Shown here one piece after another: positions 7,242 to 17,043 of a DNA stretch of 49,846 nucleotides. Position numbers and translations under genes: made by a program. Position 1 is the first letter of the stretch; the number at the start of each line of letters is the position of its first letter. This stretch comes from an uncultured Clostridia bacterium (lineage in GTDB: Bacteria > Bacillota > Clostridia > UBA1381), in contig CANRJY010000015.1 in the NCBI GenBank assembly GCA_947631085.1, positions 1 to 49,846 on the forward strand. Reading direction: 5' to 3'. The notes beneath the pieces are model-generated. The model ran no database searches. It worked only from the letters and a program-made list of their open reading frames with translations, and had not been told where the DNA came from.

Positions 7242-10200
7242 TTATTTAACTGCCGCAAGCGCCTTGTATTCCTCCTGCGTTATCGGCATTACCGTGCCGT
7301 GGCGGTAGGTCGCGTCAAATTTGAAGTCTGCCGCCGAGGTGAAATGTCCCTCCGCGAGGTTATCCGTTACAAACGGCTTATAGCCCTGGCTCTTTGAATA
7401 GTAGTCCAAAAGCAGCGTCCAGCCGCCGTCGATGTTTTTGTATGCCGTAGGTCCTTCGTAGCCGGTCACGGTATTTCCCGCCGTGCCGTTTATCGTATAC
7501 GTTTCAACGTCAGTCCACGGTCCGTCAAGAGACGTGCTTTGCATCATTGTTACCGAGGATTTGCTCTCGTTTTTCGTGAAGCGGTAGTATACGCCGTTTT
7601 CCTCGACGATAGTCGTGTCGATATTGCTTACCGTTCCGCCGTCGATGTAGATTTCGGGCGCGGAGAAGGTTTTGAAATCAGATGTGTAGCTTCTGTACAT
7701 ACGCTGAGTGGCGTAATTGTCGTCCGAAACCTTTGACGCCCAAAATACCATATACTGTCCCTTTTCCTTATCGTAAATCGCCTCGGGCGCCCATGTGCAG
7801 CCCGCGTTGTCAACAGCTACCTTTACGAGGTTCGCCTCGCTCCAATTAACGAGGTCGCTGCTTTCCCATACGACTATGCTCTTTGAGCCGGATTTTTGGC
7901 AGGTACTCCAGCGGTTGCTGTCGCCGCGGCGGTTGTAGATGCTCAGATCCGTCGCGATAACGAAGAATTTTCCGTCCTCGCCGCGCAGTATGTACGGGTC
8001 TCTTACGCCCTTTTCTCCGACGCCGCTCGTAAGTATCGGCTTGCCGCCGTTAATCGTCGTCCAGCTTGTGCCGTCCTGCGAGATCGAGAAATAAATCTGC
8101 TCGTGGTCGGCGTTCGATTCATTCCCCACAAAATGCGCGAACAGATACGCCGACGATTTTGTGCCCGCGACAACGACGCTGAACACTCTCGTTATCATCT
8201 TGCCGTTTTCCTCCGCGCTCGCGGTGAGCGTGACCGTTGTTGATTTTTCGGGGCGCGTTACAACGCCCGTGTTCGAGATCACGTCGGGGTTTGACGAGGT
8301 CCATGTTATTCCGCCCTCGGTCGGCAGCGTGAGATTTTCCGTAACCGCCGATAAATCGCCCAAATCTATTTTGTCAAGCACTGTCTGAACAGCTCCTTTC
8401 ACAATTTTAAAGTCGTCTATATAGCCCGTCGCAAATTCGCCGCTGCCCCAGTTCGCCTTTCCTATGTACGCCACGGGGTTTGCGCCGAGTATATCCGACA
8501 GCTTGAATTTCGACTCAACGCTGCTCGTCTTTTCGCCGTTTATATACAAATCGGTTTTGCCTTCGGCGAAGGAGATCTTAACGTCGTTCCACTCGTTTAT
8601 TTTGATCGAGCCGTTGTTTGCCTCCGCGCGCGAGCCGCCGCCGTTATACCGCTCGATGCTCAAAGCGGTATTGCTGAGCGCGCCGAGATAATGCTCCTGC
8701 TGATATGTCTGCTCGTCCGCGTTCGGAGCGGCAAAGAACCACCACGAAGCCACGGAGCTGTTTGTCGGCTTAAACGAGAACGAGACCGTTATTTCCTCCT
8801 GTCCCGCCAAAAGTCCGTTGCCGTTCGCGTCTGTGAGTGTTATGACAGTCGCGGCGGAGTTTGTGAACTGAGCCGCCTTTCTGCCGTCAACCTCAACAAA
8901 CTGAGGAGTTCCCGAAGCCTTGCCGTATGACGAGCCGCTCGTTAAATCGCCGCTATCGAAGTTAAGGCTGATAAGCGTTCCGTCCTCCGGCATTACCGGC
9001 GGGTTGGTTGGAATGGGAGTAGGCGTGGGAACGGGAGTCGGGCTCGGCGTGGGCATTGGTGTGGGAGCCGCGAAATCTGTCGTGTATGTAATCAGATCGC
9101 CGTCGAAGTTATCGTACGTCGCAATTCTGCCTCTCGACGTGTTGCAGGCGCCCGTTGCCTCGATTGATTTTATGCTTATCGGAGCCGTGAGCGTTCCGCT
9201 CGCTTCCGTGTCCTCCATGCCGCCGGTAAACGAAACGCTTACCGCGCCCGTGCCTTTAATTATAATTTCAACGCTCTTGTTGTATCCCATATTGTTTCTG
9301 TAGGGCTGAGAAGCGTTATCCCAGCCGTTCGCACCGGCTTTGTTATGTCCGGGATTTGAACGGCTCTGCGAAACCGTGGGAGACGCGAGCACGTTCTGTC
9401 CGCCGATACGAAGCTCGGTGAGATTATAGCCGCCGCCGGTGAGATACAGCGCGACAAGCTCGTTTCCTTCCGCGTCCTTTATCGCGAACGTGTTGTCCTT
9501 GCCGTTCTGCTCCCAGCCCGCGAACATATCAAACTTCAATCTGAAAAGCTGATTACTCTTAAGCTCTATAGCGCTTTCAAGCTCGGACGACGCCGTTTCG
9601 TTCGCGGGAATGAACACATTTCCGAAGCGTTCGAGTCCCGACTCGTAAACTATTTTGCCGTCCTCGAGTCCGCCCGGAACGCCGCCGAAGATATTGGTGC
9701 TGGATTCGAAATTATCGGTAAACGCGCTTATATCTTCCACCTGCGCGTTTTCTATATAATTGAACATATCAACCGGCTTATTCGTGTCCTTTTCCCATAC
9801 GAGCAGCCTTGCGGTATTGTCCGTAAAATCGCCGTCTGCCTCGCCCGACGGGTTGTTCTTTGAAATATATGTAAGCCTTCCGTCCTTGTCGTACGAAGCG
9901 AAATACGCGTCATGTCCCTTCAACTTGTCGGGGAGCGTGTAGCTGTACGAAAGCCCGCTGTCGGATGCGGAGAATTTATCTATTACCTGAGTGAATTTTT
10001 CCGACGAGAGCGCGCCGTCTATTTGGAACTCCGCGATATTCGTCATATCGGTCGGGTTTGTGTATCTGTAGTATCTGTACGCGTTCGTATCGGAGAGCAT
10101 ATCCGCGGTTACGGTCGTATACTCGTTTGCGGGAATCGCCTCGGTCACGGTATAAATATCCGTCCAGTTTATCGCATCGCTCGACGCCTGAACCTTGCCG

Positions 10201-12179
10201 CCTTCGGTGCGCGGTGAATTACCGTCGCGCGCGGCGAGCTTGATCTCGCTTATTTTATACGGCGCGCTGAAATCGTACATTACCCAGCCGTCCTGAGCGC
10301 CGTCAAAATATGTCGATAAATCGCCGTCAGCCGCCTTGCGGTAATCATCCGCGTCCGACGGAGCGGTCGAGTTGTTGCTCCACGAGGGAGTACCCGACAG
10401 CTTATATGCCGGAATTATAAATGTTTTCGAAACGGAATAGCCCTCAACCGTCGCCGTAACGGTAACATTACCGCTCTTTTTCGCCGTGATGAGTCCGTCC
10501 TGCGTTATATCGGCTGTCTGAGCGTCGTCCACAGTCCATGTCACGTCACCTTCTATGTTTGTGCTGAGAGAAAGCTGAACGGAGCTGTTTATGTTTATTT
10601 CGCTGCCGCCGCCTATGATTATCGCGTATTTATCCTCGAAGTTTTCCGCTCCGCTTATTACATAAGTTGTAATTGTGCCGGCTTTCGCGGTCGTTGTGAG
10701 CTTCTTGTCCGCAAGCGTCGCTTCGCCGGTAATTTCCTTCCAGTGCTCCGTCGAGTCGCCCGTGAGATTGTTCGAGCGGATCTCCGTAACGGTGTTTCCG
10801 ACCGTTTTAAACGCGGACATATCAAACACATACGGAACATCGTTCGCGCCCGAGTTGTTTACGACCACCTTGATATCGCCCGTTTCGCGGTTATATGCCG
10901 CGAGAGTCGTGTTTGACGACGCTATGAGCGTATCGCCCGGGTTGATGTAGCGTGAGAATTGACCGAACGCATAGTATTTATTCGCCCACTCCACCGTTTC
11001 CGTGTCGTGGTTACCCATACCTACGCCCCAAAGCGCGCCCGTTACGTTAAGCGTGGTATTTGCCTCAGACTTACTGCCGGACGGGTTTGTAAAATTCGAA
11101 TCTCTGTGCGAGTCGATTATATCCCACATAACCCACGCGGAAGCCTGCATACCGTTTAAGTCGGTTATAATTCTTTCCGCAAGACCGAAGCCGTTCCAGC
11201 TTCCGTCAACCTCACTCATCCAAAGGTTCTTCTCCGCCGCTTCAGCCAAAGCCTTCACGCCCGCGCGGTTCGAGCCGCCGTAGGTGTGAGTGTCTATTCT
11301 GTCGAGCGCCGCCTTGCCCTCGTCGGTAAGCGCGTTATACGAGCTTATCGTATAACCTAAATCCGTTTCGTCGGGACCCGCGACGAGAGTGTCTATATTT
11401 CTCGAAACATACTCATCCTTTAAAGCCTTTAACAGCCCCGACTGATTTTCGCCGGGAGCGACCTGATTTCCCTCCTGCTTCGGGCTGTTCGCGCCCCAGT
11501 ATTTTGTTCTCGGGTCAGGCTCGTTCATAGGCGAATAGCTGTCGAACGGCAGTCCTATGTCAGCCATATGCTGCGTTACGTCAGCGAGAAAATCCGCGAA
11601 TATGCCGTAGTTTTTCGGATCGAGATTCTCTGCCGCGTCAACTCCGCCCGACGAGCAGCCGCTGTTTGTCATAAACCACGGAGGCGAGTTCGTGTAGCCC
11701 TCGATATGTACATTCGGATTTTGCTCTTTTATTCTTGTAAGAACATTAACCTGGTCGTGGTCGGCGTTCCAGTCGTATTGGTAGAGTACGTTTCCGTCCT
11801 CATCCGTTTTCAGAGAACCGTCCTCCGCCATTTCCGGTACCGCAAAGCAGGGAAGCTTCGAGTCCGAGCGCGTGATATGGTTATGCGTAGGGTCGTCTCC
11901 GCCGCCGACGTTATATCGTACAATGTCAAGGCTGAGTCCGTCCTCGGAGTACAGATCCTCCGCCGCCTGCTGGGACATCTTATCACTGTGTCCGATACGG
12001 TTGCCCCACCAGCCCATACTGGTACCCCAACCCTCGAACTTGCCGCCGTTAAACGGCGACGCCTTTGAAGGGTCGAGCCGCACCGTCTCAGCCGCCGCCG
12101 AAGCCGGTATGGATATGCAAATCGAACCGCACGCCATCGCGATTGAAACAGCTGCGCATATGATTTTCTTTAGCCTCAT
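7242..12179 (-). CDS. Secreted bifunctional GH30 + GH43 glycoside hydrolase
   Basis: A 1645-residue exported multidomain enzyme. Signal peptide about 1-29 (SIPASAAAE). GH30 clan-A catalytic domain about 30-515, with candidate acid/base Glu220 (SPMNEPD) and nucleophile Glu323 (WMSEVDG); the W-G-N and Y-N-V-GGGD context resembles GH30 endo-beta-1,6-galactanases. Then a BIG2-type Ig domain (525-590), an F5/8-type C (CBM32-like) domain (593-725), a short accessory module (about 735-805), a beta-sandwich, a Pro/Thr-rich linker near 1020-1040, a LamG-like domain (1060-1255), an Ig-like domain, and a C-terminal GH43 domain from about 1343 (KGVRDPYIL, CTWAPEAIYD, GYEGPTAYK). No LPXTG or SLH anchor, so it is probably released or held by its binding domains. 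The likely substrate is arabinogalactan or pectin side chains; exact specificity is inferred. Confidence 0.88.
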   Translation of the reverse strand: MRLKKIICAAVSIAMACGSICISIPASAAAETVRLDPSKASPFNGGKFEGWGTSMGWWGNRIGHSDKMSQQAAEDLYSEDGLSLDIVRYNVGGGDDPTHNHITRSDSKLPCFAVPEMAEDGSLKTDEDGNVLYQYDWNADHDQVNVLTRIKEQNPNVHIEGYTNSPPWFMTNSGCSSGGVDAAENLDPKNYGIFADFLADVTQHMADIGLPFDSYSPMNEPDPRTKYWGANSPKQEGNQVAPGENQSGLLKALKDEYVSRNIDTLVAGPDETDLGYTISSYNALTDEGKAALDRIDTHTYGGSNRAGVKALAEAAEKNLWMSEVDGSWNGFGLAERIITDLNGMQASAWVMWDIIDSHRDSNFTNPSGSKSEANTTLNVTGALWGVGMGNHDTETVEWANKYYAFGQFSRYINPGDTLIASSNTTLAAYNRETGDIKVVVNNSGANDVPYVFDMSAFKTVGNTVTEIRSNNLTGDSTEHWKEITGEATLADKKLTTTAKAGTITTYVISGAENFEDKYAIIIGGGSEININSSVQLSLSTNIEGDVTWTVDDAQTADITQDGLITAKKSGNVTVTATVEGYSVSKTFIIPAYKLSGTPSWSNNSTAPSDADDYRKAADGDLSTYFDGAQDGWVMYDFSAPYKISEIKLAARDGNSPRTEGGKVQASSDAINWTDIYTVTEAIPANEYTTVTADMLSDTNAYRYYRYTNPTDMTNIAEFQIDGALSSEKFTQVIDKFSASDSGLSYSYTLPDKLKGHDAYFASYDKDGRLTYISKNNPSGEADGDFTDNTARLLVWEKDTNKPVDMFNYIENAQVEDISAFTDNFESSTNIFGGVPGGLEDGKIVYESGLERFGNVFIPANETASSELESAIELKSNQLFRLKFDMFAGWEQNGKDNTFAIKDAEGNELVALYLTGGGYNLTELRIGGQNVLASPTVSQSRSNPGHNKAGANGWDNASQPYRNNMGYNKSVEIIIKGTGAVSVSFTGGMEDTEASGTLTAPISIKSIEATGACNTSRGRIATYDNFDGDLITYTTDFAAPTPMPTPSPTPVPTPTPIPTNPPVMPEDGTLISLNFDSGDLTSGSSYGKASGTPQFVEVDGRKAAQFTNSAATVITLTDANGNGLLAGQEEITVSFSFKPTNSSVASWWFFAAPNADEQTYQQEHYLGALSNTALSIERYNGGGSRAEANNGSIKINEWNDVKISFAEGKTDLYINGEKTSSVESKFKLSDILGANPVAYIGKANWGSGEFATGYIDDFKIVKGAVQTVLDKIDLGDLSAVTENLTLPTEGGITWTSSNPDVISNTGVVTRPEKSTTVTLTASAEENGKMITRVFSVVVAGTKSSAYLFAHFVGNESNADHEQIYFSISQDGTSWTTINGGKPILTSGVGEKGVRDPYILRGEDGKFFVIATDLSIYNRRGDSNRWSTCQKSGSKSIVVWESSDLVNWSEANLVKVAVDNAGCTWAPEAIYDKEKGQYMVFWASKVSDDNYATQRMYRSYTSDFKTFSAPEIYIDGGTVSNIDTTIVEENGVYYRFTKNESKSSVTMMQSTSLDGPWTDVETYTINGTAGNTVTGYEGPTAYKNIDGGWTLLLDYYSKSQGYKPFVTDNLAEGHFTSAADFKFDATYRHGTVMPITQEEYKALAAVK

Positions 12180-12218
12180 AATAAATTCTCCTCTCTTTAA
12201 ACATATTAATATAATTTT

Positions 12219-12247
12219 ATTTTATCATTTCCCTTCCTTTTATGCAA
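12219..12247 (-). promoter_or_regulatory. Predicted promoter of the GH30/GH43 gene
   Basis: On the minus strand TTGCAT (12247-12242), 17-nt spacer, TAAAAT (12224-12219), about 40 bases before the ATG. GAGAGGAG precedes the start codon. Confidence 0.6.
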
Positions 12248-12318
12248 GTGTATTCTGAAAATAATATCAAATATTTGAACGGTTCTCCGCGCATTGATTT
12301 CATTTTCGGGGAAAGGGC

Positions 12319-12347
12319 TTGAATTTTGGCTGTACTTGTGTTATAAT
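12319..12347 (+). promoter_or_regulatory. Predicted promoter of the 12391-16993 gene run
   Basis: TTGAAT, 17-nt spacer, TATAAT (12342-12347), about 44 bases before the first ATG. Confidence 0.65.
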
Positions 12348-12390
12348 ATAAAATGATATTGTATTGATATAATTTTGGGAGGCAGTTCGA

Positions 12391-13050
12391 ATGGCTGAAA
12401 AATACGGTACCGTCCCGCCGCGCTTTACCGGCGCCTGGTGGGAATATTTTTGGACATACTACAAATGGCATGTGCTTATTCCGCTTTTCGCGGTTATTTT
12501 CGCCGTTGTAACCATTACACAGTGCGCAACGCGCCAAAAATACGATCAAACCGTTACATATGCCGGACATATGGTCTATTCCGACGAGGAAATGCAAAAG
12601 CTGCACGATCTGCTTCTTCCCGAGGTCGATGATACGGACGGAAACAAGGAAAGCGCGCTCTTTCTTCAGCAGCTGACATTCTCCGACCAGGCGGGAAACG
12701 AGGAATTTGATTACGCGGTGCAGACAAAGCTCGATATCGAGCTTGGCAACGATAACTCATACCTGTTCTTATACGACGCGTCGGAGCTGGAGCTCATGAC
12801 GAACCGCGAGGCTGCCGATGAAATTTATTTATCGGTATCGGAATGGGGCGAAAATATTGCTCCCGAAAAAATTTATGAAAAAAACGGCTTCCGGTATGCC
12901 GTAAATCTTAAAGACAGCAAAATTTTGCGCGATAACGGCATTTACTGCGACGATTTGTACGCGGTGATAAAGCAAAATTATTCAAACGATAACAAAAGCG
13001 CGGCTGCCGCCGCAAACGCGGTGCGGCTCGCGAATATTTTGGCACAGTGA
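12391..13050 (+). CDS. Single-pass membrane protein of unknown function
   Basis: A 219-residue protein not recognised as a known family. An aromatic N-terminus (WWEYFWTYYKWH) leads into one transmembrane helix at about 28-46 (VLIPLFAVIFAVVTI). The rest is an acidic, probably extracytoplasmic domain. A cysteine follows the helix, but the N-terminus is not a normal lipoprotein signal. The ATG follows TTGGGAGGCAGTTCGA. It is the first gene of a five-gene run, and the SigB-like sigma gene starts 11 bases after its stop. A membrane partner that senses a signal for this sigma factor is an attractive but unproven idea. Confidence 0.6.
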   Translation: MAEKYGTVPPRFTGAWWEYFWTYYKWHVLIPLFAVIFAVVTITQCATRQKYDQTVTYAGHMVYSDEEMQKLHDLLLPEVDDTDGNKESALFLQQLTFSDQAGNEEFDYAVQTKLDIELGNDNSYLFLYDASELELMTNREAADEIYLSVSEWGENIAPEKIYEKNGFRYAVNLKDSKILRDNGIYCDDLYAVIKQNYSNDNKSAAAAANAVRLANILAQ

Positions 13051-13061
13051 GGCGATAAGGC

Positions 13062-13799
13062 TTGGCGGTAGTAAAGCAAGAACCGGCATTAAGTGAATAC
13101 GAGTTGTTCTCAGAATACAGAAGAACAAAAAGCCGTGAGCTGCGGGATGAAATTGTCTCGTCGTACATTTATATTGCCGAAATACTTTCGCGGAAATTCA
13201 TAAACCGCGGCGTTGAATATGACGATATATATCAGGTCGCATGCATGGGAGTGCTCTACGCCGTTGAGCGTTTCGACCCCGACAGAGGCGTTAAATTCGC
13301 CACCTACGCGACGCCGACGGTACTCGGGGAAATACGCAAGTACTTCCGCGACAAGGGCAACTTCATACGCATCCCCCGACGCCTTTACGAGATATTCTAT
13401 AAAGCGGAAAAAATAAAGCGAGGCTCCGGCGGCATGTCGACCTCCGAAATCGCGCGTATACTGAATTTATCGGACAAGGTTATCGACGAGGCGTTTGAGC
13501 TTGGAGACACTGCGTTTATGAAATCTCTCGAATACGAGGCATACGCGGACGGCGCGCTTAATCTCGCCAACGTGCTCGGCGCGGACGATAAAAATTTTCT
13601 TATGATAGAAAACAGGGACTTTGTCAAATTCTGCATGGAAAGGCTCGACGAGAATGAGAAAAAGTTTGTTGAATACCGTTATTATCAGGAAATGTCGCAG
13701 AAGGACATCGCAAATCTTATGGGGATATCGCAAATGCAGGTATCAAGATTCGAGCGCAGACTGCTGAAAAAATTAAAGGGACTGTATTTCAGGGATTAA
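13062..13799 (+). CDS. SigB/SigF/SigG-type sigma factor
   Basis: A 245-residue alternative sigma-70 factor. Region 2 reads RDEIVSSYIYIAEILSRKF and YDDIYQVACMGVLYAVERFDPDRGVKFATYA (two abutting conserved blocks, residues 28-87). Region 3 is IRIPRRLYEIF with MSTSEIARILN. Region 4 is DENEKKFVEYRYYQEMSQKDIANLMGISQMQVSRFERR. This matches the general-stress/forespore sigma group (SigB, SigF, SigG). The start is TTG at 13062. No anti-sigma kinase (RsbW/SpoIIAB) or anti-anti-sigma gene is beside it, which is unusual; instead it is followed by pyrE. The exact paralogue cannot be told from sequence alone. Confidence 0.88.
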   Translation: MAVVKQEPALSEYELFSEYRRTKSRELRDEIVSSYIYIAEILSRKFINRGVEYDDIYQVACMGVLYAVERFDPDRGVKFATYATPTVLGEIRKYFRDKGNFIRIPRRLYEIFYKAEKIKRGSGGMSTSEIARILNLSDKVIDEAFELGDTAFMKSLEYEAYADGALNLANVLGADDKNFLMIENRDFVKFCMERLDENEKKFVEYRYYQEMSQKDIANLMGISQMQVSRFERRLLKKLKGLYFRD

Positions 13800-13833
13800 A
13801 ATATAAAACGATATAATTTTGGAGGAATAAATC

Positions 13834-14496
13834 ATGCTATCAAACGACAAAAGAGAATTTATAGAATTTATGATGAGCGCAGACGTGCTGCGCTTCGGTG
13901 ATTTTGTCACAAAAAGCGGCAGAAACACGCCGTATTTCGTAAACACCGGCAACTTTAAAACGGGCAGACAGATCGCAACCTTGGCAAAATTTTACGCAAA
14001 GCTTATTAAGGAAAGCATCGGCGATGAGTTTGACTGCATGTTTGGTCCGGCGTACAAGGGCATTCCTCTCGCGACGTCAGCCGCGGCGGCTCTTTACAAC
14101 GAATACGGCATTGACAAGCCGTATTTCTTCAACCGCAAGGAGGAAAAGGATCACGGCGAAGGCGGCTCGCTCGTCGGCTATAAGCCGCAGGACGGCGACA
14201 GGGTAATAATTATCGAGGACGTCATCACCGCCGGCACGGCTCTTAGAGAAACAATGCCGATACTTCGCGGCGCGGCGAATGTCAAAATAAACGATATGTT
14301 TATCTCGGTTAACCGCTGCGAATTTGGAAAAAATCCCGAAAAGACAACCGTTATGGAGGTTATGGACGAATTTGGGATAAACGTCCGCTCGATAATAAAC
14401 GTGACCGATATTTACGAATACCTCAAGGAGAACGGCTCCTACGGGGAAATTCTCGCAAAAATGGAGCAGTATATGTCCGATTATTGCGTGTTCTGA
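13834..14496 (+). CDS. pyrE: Orotate phosphoribosyltransferase
   Basis: Converts orotate and PRPP to orotidine 5'-phosphate, the fifth step of pyrimidine synthesis, in the cytosol. The 220-residue product is normal length. The PRPP-binding loop is VIIIEDVITAGTALRE (near 128-144), preceded by PYFFNRKEEKDHGEGG, the flexible catalytic loop with its lysines. The ATG follows TTTGGAGGAATAAATC. No other pyr gene is near; the gene sits between a sigma factor and an SLH protein with short gaps of 34 and 37 bases, so it probably shares their transcript. No PyrR-type leader is visible. Confidence 0.93.
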   Translation: MLSNDKREFIEFMMSADVLRFGDFVTKSGRNTPYFVNTGNFKTGRQIATLAKFYAKLIKESIGDEFDCMFGPAYKGIPLATSAAAALYNEYGIDKPYFFNRKEEKDHGEGGSLVGYKPQDGDRVIIIEDVITAGTALRETMPILRGAANVKINDMFISVNRCEFGKNPEKTTVMEVMDEFGINVRSIINVTDIYEYLKENGSYGEILAKMEQYMSDYCVF

Positions 14497-14533
14497 CATA
14501 TTAAGATTTGATATTTAAGGAGGCGGCGGAAAA

Positions 14534-15586
14534 ATGAAACGAATAGTTAAAATTTTAATACCGATACTCATAACTCTTTTATCGGCAGTGACGGCGCACG
14601 CCTATAACGTCGTAGACCTGCCCAACAGCATGAGCATGTCCGAGGCTTTGGGCATTTTCAACGCGAGCGAGATCGTCCGCGCAACGGTGTACAATATTCC
14701 GGACGGTCAGTACATAGAGCTTGACAGCAACGATATAAGAAACTTCTTTGACCGCGCAAAAAACATGACAGTGTACCGCTCGATAACAAAAACGCCGTTC
14801 AGAGGAACGGTTATAAATATGTACACCGCAAACGGCGCGATAAGCTATACTTTGGGCGCCGGCGTTCAGATAGGAACCTACGGCGGTGAAAATTATGTAT
14901 GCTATAAGGTGCGCGGAGAGGATAACGTAACGCTTTCCTATATCGACACAATGTACAGAGACTCGCTCGAGTCCTCGCGCTCATCCGGAAATGAGCTTTT
15001 CGTGAATACATCGACCGATTTTCTGAAGCTTCCCGAATCCGACTGGGCTAAGGAGCCCATCAGGAACGCGGCGGCAAAATCCCTGCTGCCGTATGAGCTT
15101 ACCGGCGCATATTCGAGCAACATCTCGCGCGAGCAGTTCTGCATTCTTATCGGTAATTTTATAAAGGTCGTTTCCAACTGCGCCTCGCTTGAATCATATC
15201 TCGAATCGCGCGGCGTCGGATACGCGTCAAATTATTTTTCGGACTGTACCTTCGCCGACCAATCGGTAAACATGTTATACGCCCTCGGCATTATCACCGG
15301 TCAGGGAGACGGGACCTTCGACCCCTCCGGCAGCATAACGCGCGAGCAGGCGGCTGTTATAATATCGCGCGCGGCGGGACTTTTTATTCCGATCGAAGCC
15401 ACAATGGATCTAACGTTCTCGGACAGAGGCGCAATCTCCGATTGGGCGGAATATTTTGTAAGATGGGTAAACGAAAAAGGCATTATGACGGGCGTCGAAA
15501 ATTCGGAATTTCAGCCGCAGGGAATGATTTCGATCGAGCAGGCTGTCACAGCGGTCACACGGCTTTATAATTCTGTTGCGGAGTAA
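14534..15586 (+). CDS. Exported S-layer homology (SLH) domain protein
   Basis: A 350-residue protein with a signal peptide (about 1-23, ending AVTAHAYN) and an unrecognised N-terminal domain to about 165. Three SLH-type repeats follow: a degenerate one near 172-217 (SDWAKEPIRNAAAK), a clear one near 233-283 (DQSVNMLYALGIITGQGDG, TREQAAVIISRAAG) and a third near 290-345 (WAEYFVRWVNEKGIMTG). SLH repeats bind pyruvylated secondary cell-wall polymers, so this protein is probably attached to the wall. The ATG follows AAGGAGGCGGCGGAAAA. It is in the same run as pyrE and the downstream membrane protein. Confidence 0.85.
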   Translation: MKRIVKILIPILITLLSAVTAHAYNVVDLPNSMSMSEALGIFNASEIVRATVYNIPDGQYIELDSNDIRNFFDRAKNMTVYRSITKTPFRGTVINMYTANGAISYTLGAGVQIGTYGGENYVCYKVRGEDNVTLSYIDTMYRDSLESSRSSGNELFVNTSTDFLKLPESDWAKEPIRNAAAKSLLPYELTGAYSSNISREQFCILIGNFIKVVSNCASLESYLESRGVGYASNYFSDCTFADQSVNMLYALGIITGQGDGTFDPSGSITREQAAVIISRAAGLFIPIEATMDLTFSDRGAISDWAEYFVRWVNEKGIMTGVENSEFQPQGMISIEQAVTAVTRLYNSVAE

Positions 15587-15613
15587 CGGCGCCGCAGACG
15601 GAGGTTTGTACTT

Positions 15614-16993
15614 ATGCTGAAAAAGAAAAGCTTCTTCGCGGCAGTTTGCTTTGCGGTTCTGTTTTTCGGGATATTTTCGGTGACGAGATTTGTCCACTAT
15701 TCCGGCGACGATTACTGCTACCTTACATTCCTGCGTTTGAATTTTTGGGAGGAGCATCTCAAAAACTATATGTACAATAACGGGAGGTTTATAAATCACC
15801 TGCTGCTTACGGTTTTTCTGAAGCTTGATATAAGAGTGTGGTACGTCGTAAACGCCGCGTCGGTAACGGCTGTCGCGTATTTTGTATATCGGCTCAATCG
15901 CTCCGAAGCGACGATCCTTCTTATCCTTATGCTCCCCTACGTCATCACACGCGAATGCGTTTACTGGATGGCAGGCGCATGCAATTACGTTTATCCCGCG
16001 CTTATGTTTGTTCTCTATTGGTATCTTCTCGAGCACGGCAAACACAATGCCGCGCTTTACGCTGCGGCGTTCTTTGCCGCCGCTACAATAGAGCATACGG
16101 CAGTGGCGGTAAATGTTCTGACGTTTTGCTTTATTATTTACAGCCGCAGCGAAAACGGAAGATTTGAAAAAAAATACATTTATTCGCTTATATTTGCGGT
16201 TATCGGCGCGCTTACAGTGCTTGCGGCGCCGGGAACCATAGCCCGTATCGGAGGAGAGGATGCCGGCGGCTCCGTCGGGACGATATCGGCGAGCGCCACG
16301 GTTATTGTAAACAACATATTCGGCGGCTGCAACATATGGCTCTGCGCGATTGCCGCGGCTTTGTCGTGCGTATATTTATGGAAAAACAAATTTCGTATTC
16401 TGCCGCTTTTATCACCGCTAATATTTTTATGTATGTATTTCGGGAACACTCCGCAAAAAATCGATTTTCTTTCCGCTGTTCAGTATAATATTATGAGCAA
16501 GGCGGTAATCATTTACTGCGCCGTTCTGTTTTTATCGACCGCCGTGGTTTTTTATCGAAAAAACCGCTCCGCAACGCTCATCTTCGCGCTTGTAACGGCG
16601 GTATGCTCAAATATATTCCTCATATTCTCCCCCACTGTCGGTCCGCGCGTTCTGTTTTTAACGTCAGTGATTTACACGATGTATATATCATGTCTGCTGC
16701 AAACGGAGATATGCGGAAAAGCCGTTTATGTCATCATAACCGCCGTAATATGCGCGGTCGCCGTAAACAGCACATACACCTCTTACGCCGGCTATCGCGC
16801 AAACGCAAAGGTCTACATCGAAAACGAGGAGCTTATCGAACAATACCGCGCAGCCGGCGGAGATTCGCTTGTTCAGCATAAGCTTGTATTTGAGGATTTC
16901 GGCTGGTCTATGCCGTATAACAGTGAATTCCACGAGGAATATTATAAGATTTACTATGATATCCCCCAAAGCACAAAAATACTTTGGGAATAA
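15614..16993 (+). CDS. Polytopic membrane protein, GT-C/DUF6056-like
   Basis: A 459-residue integral membrane protein with roughly ten to eleven predicted helices and a short acidic C-terminal tail. The N-terminal helix is followed by RFVHYSGDDYCYL, an aspartate pair in the first outer loop as seen in lipid-linked sugar transferases of the GT-C fold and in DUF6056 proteins. A role in glycosylating wall polymers is plausible but not shown. It is the last gene of the run that begins at 12391; no terminator separates it from the rpmH promoter. Confidence 0.7.
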   Translation: MLKKKSFFAAVCFAVLFFGIFSVTRFVHYSGDDYCYLTFLRLNFWEEHLKNYMYNNGRFINHLLLTVFLKLDIRVWYVVNAASVTAVAYFVYRLNRSEATILLILMLPYVITRECVYWMAGACNYVYPALMFVLYWYLLEHGKHNAALYAAAFFAAATIEHTAVAVNVLTFCFIIYSRSENGRFEKKYIYSLIFAVIGALTVLAAPGTIARIGGEDAGGSVGTISASATVIVNNIFGGCNIWLCAIAAALSCVYLWKNKFRILPLLSPLIFLCMYFGNTPQKIDFLSAVQYNIMSKAVIIYCAVLFLSTAVVFYRKNRSATLIFALVTAVCSNIFLIFSPTVGPRVLFLTSVIYTMYISCLLQTEICGKAVYVIITAVICAVAVNSTYTSYAGYRANAKVYIENEELIEQYRAAGGDSLVQHKLVFEDFGWSMPYNSEFHEEYYKIYYDIPQSTKILWE

Positions 16994-17014
16994 TCAAATT
17001 TTTCTAAAAAACTC

Positions 17015-17043
17015 TTGACAACCATATTCAAAATCTATATAAT
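17015..17043 (+). promoter_or_regulatory. Promoter of rpmH
   Basis: TTGACA (17015-17020), 17-nt spacer, TATAAT (17038-17043): full consensus, about 80 bases before the rpmH start, as expected for a ribosomal protein gene. Confidence 0.85.

Noticed and set aside
15410..16096. 228-codon minus-strand ORF across the SLH and membrane-protein genes
   Set aside because: It crosses a real gene boundary on the other strand and has no start signal.
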